DNA of 64,000 nt from Mycobacterium deserti (GTDB lineage Bacteria > Actinomycetota > Actinomycetes > Mycobacteriales > Mycobacteriaceae), in assembly GCF_025345615.1 (NCBI RefSeq), contig NZ_JAODWD010000003.1, positions 620,001 through 684,000 on the forward strand. The letters are read 5' to 3'. The notes under the pieces are model-generated. The model was not told the origin of the DNA. It saw only the letters and a list, made by a program, of their open reading frames with translations, and ran no database searches. A program made the translations under genes and the position numbers. Positions 54,332 to 61,284 of the stretch are shown here, one piece after another. The first letter of the stretch is position 1, and the number at the start of each line of letters is the position of its first letter.

Positions 54332-55172
54332 CCGAGCGCACCGCTCCAATGCTGGCAGCCGTCACGAGCCCGATTGCCAAATATCCAGTCGCCGTGAGGC
54401 TTTGGGCGAGCACCAGCCACCCGGCGAGGGCGGCTACGACGGGCGAGAGACACGTCAGGATCGCGAACGTCTCTGGAGGTAGTCGGCGCAACGAGGTCAG
54501 CTCCAATGAGTACGGGATCACCGAGGACATCACGCCCACGGTGACGCCGAGACCGATGATCTCCCATCGCAACATGCTGTCGAGGTCCACAGTGAGCGCG
54601 GCCAACGGCGCGACCACCAGGGCGCCGATCGCGGTGGCAAGGGCCAGCGCGTCGAGATTCGCGAAGTCGGTCGCCACCCGCGTGGAGGCCAGGATGTAGC
54701 CGGCCCAGCACACGCCGGCCACAGTCGCGAACAGCACACCGGCGGGGTCGAGGTACCCGTCCGGAAGCCCGGTCAATCCGAGCAGGGTCACCCCGGCGAA
54801 CGCGAGGACGGCCCACAGCCACGCGCTGCGGCGCGGGCTGACGACGACGGACAGGATCAGCGGCCCGAGGGCTTCGATGGTCACCGCGACGCCGAGCGGT
54901 ATCCGGGTCAGCGCGAGGTAGAACGCGAGGTTCATGGCGGTCAGCGACGCGGCGAGGGCAGCCACCGATAGCCAGGCCCGGTGCGAGAGGTCTCGCATCC
55001 GGGGTCGGACCGTTGCGCACAGGATGGCTCCTGCGACGAAGAAGCGGAGGAACACTGCGCCGACAGCGCCCGCCGCCGCGAACAAGCCGACCGCGAACGC
55101 CGCGCCCACCTCCTGGCTGACCGCCGCGAACACCACGAGCAGCGCCGGACCAATTGGTGAGCGTGGACGCAC
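54276..55172 (-). CDS. EamA/RhtA-type drug/metabolite exporter
   Basis: A 298-residue membrane protein with ten hydrophobic segments in the EamA duplicated five-helix pattern; FYLALTRIPLGVAVTIEALG and SSVIPYSLELTSLRRLPPET match RhtA-like amino-acid exporters. Substrate unknown (threonine/homoserine-type is a guess from similarity). The GTG at 55172 has TAACGT seven bases upstream. Its 3' end runs 56 bases into aroE on the opposite strand. Confidence 0.87.
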   Translation of the reverse strand: MRPRSPIGPALLVVFAAVSQEVGAAFAVGLFAAAGAVGAVFLRFFVAGAILCATVRPRMRDLSHRAWLSVAALAASLTAMNLAFYLALTRIPLGVAVTIEALGPLILSVVVSPRRSAWLWAVLAFAGVTLLGLTGLPDGYLDPAGVLFATVAGVCWAGYILASTRVATDFANLDALALATAIGALVVAPLAALTVDLDSMLRWEIIGLGVTVGVMSSVIPYSLELTSLRRLPPETFAILTCLSPVVAALAGWLVLAQSLTATGYLAIGLVTAASIGAVRSARGRREPPSSLPWAQASP

Positions 55173-55195
55173 CGCACCGACGTTAGCCTCGATGA
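55173..55195. promoter_or_regulatory. 23-bp divergent leaderless promoter pair (EamA / prepilin peptidase)
   Basis: ACGTTAGCCT (55180-55189) gives TAGCCT on the plus strand, six bases before GTG 55196, and TAACGT on the minus strand, seven bases before GTG 55172. It is the third example in the window of the same overlapping -10 design. Confidence 0.7.
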
Positions 55196-55618
55196 GTGGG
55201 GGTGGGGATCGCCTGCGGGTGTGCGCTGGCGTGGCTGACGGCGTTGAGCGTCTTCGACATCAGGCAGCGACGGCTGCCTAACTGGTTGACCGTGCCCGGG
55301 GCTGTGGTGGTGGTGCTGTGGGCCGTCACCGCGGGCCGAGGTGAACCTGCGTTGCTGGGCGGAGCGGCTCTGTTCGCCGGTTATCTGCTCGTCCACCTGT
55401 TCGCGCCTGCGGCGATGGGTGCCGGCGACGTGAAGCTGGCCGCGGGTGTCGGCGCCATGACCGGTGCGTTCGGCGTCGACATCTGGGCGCTGGCCGCGCT
55501 CGGCGCACCGTTGCTGACCGCCACCCTCGGGCTGGTGCGCCGCTCGGAATCGACTGTCCCGCATGGCCCGTCGATGTGTCTGGCGACAGCGGGGGCGACC
55601 GCTCTCGCGGTGGTCTAG
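55196..55618 (+). CDS. Prepilin peptidase-like A24 aspartic protease (Rv2551c type)
   Basis: A short, 140-residue type-IV-leader-peptidase family membrane protein. The two catalytic aspartates are visible in SVFDIRQRRLPNWLT and in MGAGDVKLAAGVGA (the GxGD motif). It lacks the N-terminal methylase domain of classic PilD. It may process Flp-like prepilins encoded elsewhere. Its stop overlaps the stop of the convergent DUF5336 gene by three bases. Confidence 0.88.
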   Translation: MGVGIACGCALAWLTALSVFDIRQRRLPNWLTVPGAVVVVLWAVTAGRGEPALLGGAALFAGYLLVHLFAPAAMGAGDVKLAAGVGAMTGAFGVDIWALAALGAPLLTATLGLVRRSESTVPHGPSMCLATAGATALAVV

Positions 55619-56400
55619 GGAACCGCCGTCGGTGGCGGTTCGCCGGTGTCCCGCCGCCGGTTGGGGTCTGCGTGCGTGGGGGCTTGGCCGAAACTGGGCA
55701 GTCCGGTCGAACCGCCGGCAGCCGTGCCGCCTGAGTTATGTTCGGGCGCAGCGGATCCGCGCGATCCGCGGTAGTCCAGTTCGGTGTAGTCGGCGTATTG
55801 CGACGGCCGATGGGTGCGCTGCGCGCCCGATGTGGCCTGAGCGTCGGCGTAGGACTGCCCGTATCCGCTGCTGTATTGGGACCCCTCATGCGGGACCGGC
55901 TGAGCCTGCTGGCTGTAGTAGGTGCGGACCGCCTGGTTGTAGTAGTCGACGTAGGCCTCGTAACCGGCGGTTGCAGTGGTCGCCGTTTCAGGGCTCGTCA
56001 GCAGCGCGGCCACTGCGGCCGCCATCTGCAGAGCGTTGGTGACGACGATCGCGGTCATCGGCCATCCGGGCTCGGCGAGTGTCGAGATGCCGAGAGTTTC
56101 GGCGTAGGTGTCGCTGGTGAAAGCGCTCGACAGCGCGTCGAGGAACCCCATGGCAGCCAGCACGGCTATGACCAACGGAAGCGGCTTCTGCCGGGGCAGG
56201 AGACCGAACAGCGCGCACAATGCCGCCAGCACGGCGAACCGTACATTCCAGCCCGAGGCTCCGCTGCCGTTGATCATCGGACCGAAGCTGAGGCCGTAGG
56301 CCACCACGCCCAACGCCACGACGACATTGAGGAGCACCTTCGGCAGGCGATCCTCGGCAGTGGGCCGGCCGGGCGCCGGTCCGGTTTGGTGCGAGTACAC
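55615..56400 (-). CDS. DUF5336 family membrane protein (34-kDa-antigen-like) linked to eccE
   Basis: A 261-residue protein with four hydrophobic segments (VLLNVVVALGVVAYGLSFGP, RFAVLAALCALFGLLP, LVIAVLAAMGFLDALS, MTAIVVTNALQMAAAVAALL) and a ~110-residue Tyr/Gln/Ser/Pro-rich tail (YVDYYNQAVRTYYSQQAQPV onward). This is the layout of Rv0954 and the M. avium 34-kDa antigen. The GTG at 56400 has GAGAGGA six bases upstream; the longer frame to 56703 overlaps eccE antisense-free but lacks a ribosome site. It starts 11 bases after the eccE stop on the same strand, so both are probably co-transcribed. Confidence 0.85.
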   Translation of the reverse strand: MYSHQTGPAPGRPTAEDRLPKVLLNVVVALGVVAYGLSFGPMINGSGASGWNVRFAVLAALCALFGLLPRQKPLPLVIAVLAAMGFLDALSSAFTSDTYAETLGISTLAEPGWPMTAIVVTNALQMAAAVAALLTSPETATTATAGYEAYVDYYNQAVRTYYSQQAQPVPHEGSQYSSGYGQSYADAQATSGAQRTHRPSQYADYTELDYRGSRGSAAPEHNSGGTAAGGSTGLPSFGQAPTHADPNRRRDTGEPPPTAVP

Positions 56401-56411
56401 GAGCACTCCTC

Positions 56412-58151
56412 TCAATCGATGCTGTCGGCCGAGGCCTTGAGGTAACGCATTTCGTCGTCGGTGGCGACCATGGTGACCACTGCGGACCCCGCTTTCGTAC
56501 TGACTTTTACGGTGTCGTGGTCCAAGGAGATCAACTCCAAGGCGACGTCGGCTTCGGGCGTCGCAGGCGTATCCGGCGGCATCACCACCACCGTGGTGAC
56601 ACCGGCGCGCACCGGCTCCTCGGCCACACCGTCGAAGACCTCCACGGCGTAGTTGCGGTCGGACCCGGCCTGAATGGCGCGTCGGTTGAAGTCGGTCACC
56701 CACAACAGGTCGTGCCGCCCGACGACCTCGACCATGTCACGCCACATACCGGGACGACGACTGTGCACGAGCACGCGGGCACCGAGCGCCAGCGAGCGCA
56801 GCACCGCCTGTTGAGCGAGGTGCAAGGTTCCGCAGATCTCCACCCGGGTGATGTGGGGGCCGAACAGCGGAAGGGCGACGGCGCGGCCCTGTTCGTCCGC
56901 CCCGACCACCTGTCCGCACCCCGATGCAGGCACCGCGAAATCGCGCAGTGCCGCATCGCGCCGCTCGTAGGACCAGTGTCCGACCGGACGCGACGGAGGC
57001 GACACCGGCAGCGTCGACGCAAGGGCCGAGAACTGTAGTCCTCGAAGGTGCTTGAGGCCTTCCAGGTCGACGGGCACCGCGACGTCGCTGTCGAAGCGAG
57101 CCAGCCCTCGGATCTTGACCACGCCGTGGTCGGCATCGTCGCGCAGCGACAAGCACAACGTGGTGGAGTAGCTGGGCACCGTCCACAACAGTCCGAGGCC
57201 CGCGGTGGTGAGCAAGTCGGGTTCCACAGCAAAGCTGCAGAGCCGAAATTGCCCTTCGCGGCATGTTTCCCAGGTCTCTTCGACAGTGGTCAGGCTGACG
57301 CCGTCGCTGAGTTGGTTTGTGGCCGCCGCGATACCGCTGGCGGTGAGGATCTGTGGTCGCAGCCCGGATTCGGTGAGCCGGTTGGCCACCCGTCGGGTTG
57401 CGGTGGTGGCTGTGCGCAGGATGCCCTCGCGGCCGCCTCCGCGACGACGGACAGCCTGCGCGCACCGCGACGGATCGAACCGCACCGCGATCCAGACGCT
57501 GCGGTGCGCGATCGCGGGCAGCGGGCCGAGGACGGCGTCGTACACCGCGGCGATGTCGGTGTGGCCGTAAGACCTGGCGCCGTGGCTGATGATGTCGATG
57601 GAGTCGAGCGTGATGTCGAACTGGCGCAGCGAGTCGGTCAGCGAGCGGATCGGTACCGTCTCACCCGACACGGTCATCCCGGGCTCCATGACCGTCATCG
57701 CCTGGGGATTCGCGTCGATGTTGATCAGTGAGAGCAAAGTCCTGCCATCCCACCGGAATCCGATCTGTTCGCCGTCGGATGCCGTGATATCGAACGGATC
57801 GGGCTGCGGGGGCGCGCCGGCCCTTCGGCGCCGATCCCGCAGAAACTCCCAGCGCAACGCCGCCAGGCGGGCCAGCGTCGTGCCGCGAACCGGCGTCACC
57901 ACGAGCAGTGCCAGCGCCAGACCCACCGCGCCGCCCTGCCAACCCCGTTCCCCGAGGTACACCGCGACGAGAATGCCGACAGCAACGAGGATCTCGAGCG
58001 CGAGCAGATCGGCGATCGGGATGAACCGCTCGGCGCCGACGGTACTTAGCTGAGGCGGGGCGCTCGTCGCTCGTCGAACCGCCTCTGACGGGCGGCGTCG
58101 CGCATCTGGCGACGTCGGCATTCTGTTCGCTGTTAAGGGCAAGTGGCGCAC
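56412..58151 (-). CDS. eccE: Type VII secretion protein EccE
   Basis: A protein of up to 579 residues with two N-terminal membrane helices (LLALEILVAVGILVAVYLG and GGAVGLALALLVVTPVRG) and a large cytosolic domain including RWDGRTLLSLINIDANPQAM and LDSIDIISHGARSYGHTDIA, characteristic of EccE. EccE forms the periphery of the ESX membrane complex. Start uncertain: GTG 58151 or ATG 58120. It is divergent from eccB with a shared promoter region and followed by the DUF5336 gene. Classical ESX-4 of M. tuberculosis lacks EccE, so its presence here is informative. Confidence 0.87.
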   Translation of the reverse strand: MRHLPLTANRMPTSPDARRRPSEAVRRATSAPPQLSTVGAERFIPIADLLALEILVAVGILVAVYLGERGWQGGAVGLALALLVVTPVRGTTLARLAALRWEFLRDRRRRAGAPPQPDPFDITASDGEQIGFRWDGRTLLSLINIDANPQAMTVMEPGMTVSGETVPIRSLTDSLRQFDITLDSIDIISHGARSYGHTDIAAVYDAVLGPLPAIAHRSVWIAVRFDPSRCAQAVRRRGGGREGILRTATTATRRVANRLTESGLRPQILTASGIAAATNQLSDGVSLTTVEETWETCREGQFRLCSFAVEPDLLTTAGLGLLWTVPSYSTTLCLSLRDDADHGVVKIRGLARFDSDVAVPVDLEGLKHLRGLQFSALASTLPVSPPSRPVGHWSYERRDAALRDFAVPASGCGQVVGADEQGRAVALPLFGPHITRVEICGTLHLAQQAVLRSLALGARVLVHSRRPGMWRDMVEVVGRHDLLWVTDFNRRAIQAGSDRNYAVEVFDGVAEEPVRAGVTTVVVMPPDTPATPEADVALELISLDHDTVKVSTKAGSAVVTMVATDDEMRYLKASADSID

Positions 58152-58224
58152 CGCGTTTCAGAGGTCTTGCTCAACGTGCTATACCCTACGTTGCACGCCT
58201 CGCCCGACCGTGATGGGAGCGGCC
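58152..58224. promoter_or_regulatory. Divergent promoter region eccE / eccB
   Basis: ACCCTACGTT reads as a -10 on both strands (TACGTT forward, TAGGGT reverse), with a neighbouring TATACC. Unlike the 23-bp pairs, a short 5' leader precedes eccB, with GGGAGCG in front of ATG 58225. Confidence 0.5.
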
Positions 58225-59721
58225 ATGCCAGCGCAAGTTACCACGCGTGCGCAGGTGAACGGTTACCGGTTTCTGATCCGGCGGCTCGAACACGCGCTGA
58301 TCCGCGGCGATTCGCGGATGATCCACGACCCGATGCGCGGCCAGATGCGCGCGTTGATCGTCGGCGCGGTGATCGCCGTACTCATCACCGGGGCCTGCGG
58401 CGTGCTGGCGTTCTTCAAACCATCCCCGAATCTCGGCGATGCCCAGATCCTGCTGAGCAAGTCCAGCGGCGCAACTTTCGTGCGGATCGGGGACCGTGTG
58501 CACCCGGTGCTCAACCTCGCGTCGGCCAGATTGATCGTCGGGGCCAACGAAACGCCGAAAGAGGTCGACGACAAGTTTCTCAACCCCCTGCCGCGTGGCG
58601 CGATGGTCGGCATCGTCGGCGCGCCGACAAGCATCCGAGGTGCCGACAACATCGGGATGTCGTCGTGGACGGTTTGCGACAGCCTGCAGACACCGGCCGT
58701 CACCGAAACCACCGGTACGGCAAGCCTGCACACAACGGCTCTGGCCAACGACCCCGTGCTCGATGCCGACATTCGGGCAGCGAGCTCGGCGGAGGCGATC
58801 CTGAGCGAGGTCGACGGAACCAGCTACCTGATCTACGACGGGGTGCGCGCGCCGATCGACTTGTCGGATCCGGTGCTGGTCAACGGACTTCATCTGCAGG
58901 GCGCCCCGGTGCGGCCGGTGTCCCCGGCGCTTCTGAACAGTTTTCCGCTCGTCGATCCGATCACCCCGATAGTGATCGACGGCGCGGGGCAGCCCAGCGC
59001 TGTGCTCGGTCTGGAGTATCCGATCGGATCGATGGTCAGGGCTGTCGACTCTCGGGGCGAGCAGGTCTATGTCGTGCTGCGAGACGGGCTGCAGCCGGTG
59101 TCAGCGGCGGCCGCGGACGTCATCCGGTACGGCTCCGAAGCCGTGGCCGACGCCAAAGACATCGCGCCGGCCACCCTGGCGGCGACACCGATCGTGCGTC
59201 AGTTGCCGGTGGAACACTATCCGACCGTCTCGCCGCAGATCGTGCCGACCGACCCGGACCGCGTGGCATGTATGGCATGGCAGCGAACCAATACCGCGGC
59301 GGAGGCCACGGTTCGCCTACTGGTGGGACATCAGCTGCCGGTGCCCAACGCGGCGCAGCCGGTTCGGCTTGCGACGTCGGACGGCAACGGCCCCGGTGTC
59401 GACTTCGCCTACCTGACGCCGGGCGCGGGTGAATTCGTCCAGGCCACCGGCGGAGGACGGGACAGCGAATCCGCAGGGCCGTTGTTCTACGTGTCCGATA
59501 CCGGATTGCGCTACCACATCAAAGATTTGCCGACGGCCGAAGCGCTCGGTGTCACCGGCGTCTCGATGCCCGACGGACCGGCCAATGCGCCGCAACGCGC
59601 CCCCTGGCCGGTGCTGTCGCTGCTTCCACCGGGCCCGAGCCTGTCGCAAGAAGCGGCGCTGGTCGCGCACGACGGCATGGTCGCCGACCCGGACAGCGTC
59701 GCCGTCAAGCCGCCGGAATAA
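58225..59721 (+). CDS. eccB: Type VII secretion protein EccB
   Basis: A 498-residue core component of the ESX membrane complex. The N-terminus has the EccB pattern QVNGYRFLIRRLEHALIRGD and RMIHDPMRGQMRALIVGAVI leading into one membrane helix (about 45-65). The rest is an extracytoplasmic repeat-rich domain beginning GDAQILLSKSSGATFVRIGD. Paired cysteines (SWTVCDSLQ and RVACMAWQ) can form the conserved disulfide. ATG 58225 is preferred to GTG 58210 because GGGAGCG is correctly spaced. It ends one base from the convergent eccD end, leaving no room for mycP. Confidence 0.92.
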   Translation: MPAQVTTRAQVNGYRFLIRRLEHALIRGDSRMIHDPMRGQMRALIVGAVIAVLITGACGVLAFFKPSPNLGDAQILLSKSSGATFVRIGDRVHPVLNLASARLIVGANETPKEVDDKFLNPLPRGAMVGIVGAPTSIRGADNIGMSSWTVCDSLQTPAVTETTGTASLHTTALANDPVLDADIRAASSAEAILSEVDGTSYLIYDGVRAPIDLSDPVLVNGLHLQGAPVRPVSPALLNSFPLVDPITPIVIDGAGQPSAVLGLEYPIGSMVRAVDSRGEQVYVVLRDGLQPVSAAAADVIRYGSEAVADAKDIAPATLAATPIVRQLPVEHYPTVSPQIVPTDPDRVACMAWQRTNTAAEATVRLLVGHQLPVPNAAQPVRLATSDGNGPGVDFAYLTPGAGEFVQATGGGRDSESAGPLFYVSDTGLRYHIKDLPTAEALGVTGVSMPDGPANAPQRAPWPVLSLLPPGPSLSQEAALVAHDGMVADPDSVAVKPPE

Positions 59722-61203
59722 CTAGATGCGGAGTTCGCGGAAGAAGGCGTAGAGCCGGATGATCCAGAAGCACAACGGGAACATCAAGCCGATCGCGACG
59801 TACTCGCCGATCTCGACCCAACGCCTGGCGACGGGGGAGAACTCGCGCCGCGGAGCGACCAGCCCGCAGGCGACGACGAGGGCCGTCAGCACAGCCAGCC
59901 CCACCAGCGAGCGGATTTGCCAGTCTTCAACGTACACAGCGGTTTTGACGATAACGACAATTGCGATGGTGAGACCGCTGCCGATCAGGACCGCCGACTG
60001 CACCAGATCATGGTGCCCGCGCCCGCGGAGGCAGAGCACGGTTGCCACCACAACGGCGAACGCCGTCCCTTGCCAGAAGAAGCCGTTACTCACATCGAGA
60101 GCGAGATAGCTACCCGCAATGCAGGCGAACGCCGCACCGACCAGGATGCCGGTCAGGTGCTCGTTGGCCCGCCGCACACGCCGGATCAGACCCTCCTCGG
60201 TGGGGATGATCTGTTTACCGATCGCGTTGACGCCCTCCACCGTGGTGCCGCCCTGAGTTTCAATGTCGTCGAGCGGTTCTCCGGCCGTCGGCACCCGCGG
60301 GATGGGCAGCTTCGACAGCGCGATCGTCACTCGCGGCGCAAGATAGACCACGATGACGGCTATCGTCGCCATGATCGCCCCGACGGTCCGAGGCGGCGGC
60401 TGCCAGAGCAACAGAGCCGTCGCGCCGACACCGCCGAATGTGCACCCGGCAATCACAGCCGTATGCAGCGCTCGCCCCGAGCTCGAGATCAGAAGCACGA
60501 CAAGCGAGCTCAACGCGACAAGAGCAAACGCCATGGGAAGAGATGTCACGCCGAATCCGTCCGGCACAACGAACAACGACCCGGCAAACACCAGAGGCAG
60601 CGCGACGGTGGTGACCCAGGCCGAGTGGGCAGCCGCGGTCGGCCGAAACGCCAGGGCGCAGGCGAGTGCCACTCCCGCCAGGCCTAGGCCGAGCACGGCT
60701 GCCGGCACCACGGGATCGGCCGCCCAGCGCGGCACGAGGGAGGCGAGCGTGGTCGTCGCGCCCAGTCCCACACCGAAACTCGTCAGCGGGGTCGCCTCAC
60801 GGACCAGCCAACTCCGGACGCCCTGCAATTCCGGCGGGCCGTCGTCGACGTCGTCGAACAACAGCGGACTCACCGGCTGCGCGACCTCGCGGACCATGAT
60901 CAGGTCACCGTCGTAGACCCCGGCCTCGCTGAGGGAACGGTGTGGCTCGATGGGTTCGCCGTTCAGGCGGGCCAATGTCCATTTGTTGGCGGAGGCGTCA
61001 ATTACCTGGCCGCCGACCGGATTTCGCATCGCGAGCTGTTCGTTCGCGATATCGATGACGTCGTCGACGTACTCGGCGATGCTGACCTCGGCGGGCAGGC
61101 CGACGTCGATCTTCAGGCTACCCACCACCAGGGTCAGCCTGCTCAATTCGTGCTCGGACTCCGAATCCGGATCGAGGTCCGACAGCGACGGCGGTAAGGT
61201 CAA
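59722..61203 (-). CDS. eccD: Type VII secretion membrane channel protein EccD
   Basis: A 493-residue protein: an N-terminal ubiquitin-like (YukD) domain (RLTLVVGSLKIDVGLPAEVS … WTLARLNGEPIEPHRSLSEA) followed by about 11 membrane helices ending in YVAIGLMFPLCFWIIRLYAF. EccD dimers form the large central basin of the ESX complex. The start is TTG 61203 with AGGAGG ten bases upstream; no ATG fits. A 17-codon upstream ORF ends on this start codon. The gene is opposite in direction to eccB and eccC, as in ESX-4 loci. Confidence 0.9.
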   Translation of the reverse strand: MTLPPSLSDLDPDSESEHELSRLTLVVGSLKIDVGLPAEVSIAEYVDDVIDIANEQLAMRNPVGGQVIDASANKWTLARLNGEPIEPHRSLSEAGVYDGDLIMVREVAQPVSPLLFDDVDDGPPELQGVRSWLVREATPLTSFGVGLGATTTLASLVPRWAADPVVPAAVLGLGLAGVALACALAFRPTAAAHSAWVTTVALPLVFAGSLFVVPDGFGVTSLPMAFALVALSSLVVLLISSSGRALHTAVIAGCTFGGVGATALLLWQPPPRTVGAIMATIAVIVVYLAPRVTIALSKLPIPRVPTAGEPLDDIETQGGTTVEGVNAIGKQIIPTEEGLIRRVRRANEHLTGILVGAAFACIAGSYLALDVSNGFFWQGTAFAVVVATVLCLRGRGHHDLVQSAVLIGSGLTIAIVVIVKTAVYVEDWQIRSLVGLAVLTALVVACGLVAPRREFSPVARRWVEIGEYVAIGLMFPLCFWIIRLYAFFRELRI

Positions 61204-61253
61204 ATGCGGTCAGCCTCCTGCGAATTGGGTACGTCCTCGCTGACGATACCCAT
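61200..61253 (-). CDS. Possible 17-codon leader ORF upstream of eccD
   Basis: From ATG 61253 a short frame MGIVSEDVPNSQEADRI ends in TGA, which overlaps the eccD TTG start by two bases (ATTTGA). The eccD ribosome site AGGAGG lies within it. It could be a leader peptide that couples or limits eccD translation, or chance. Confidence 0.3.
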   Translation of the reverse strand: MGIVSEDVPNSQEADRI

Positions 61254-61284
61254 TCGCCGGTTCCGAAAGGTCGGGAGCAAACGG

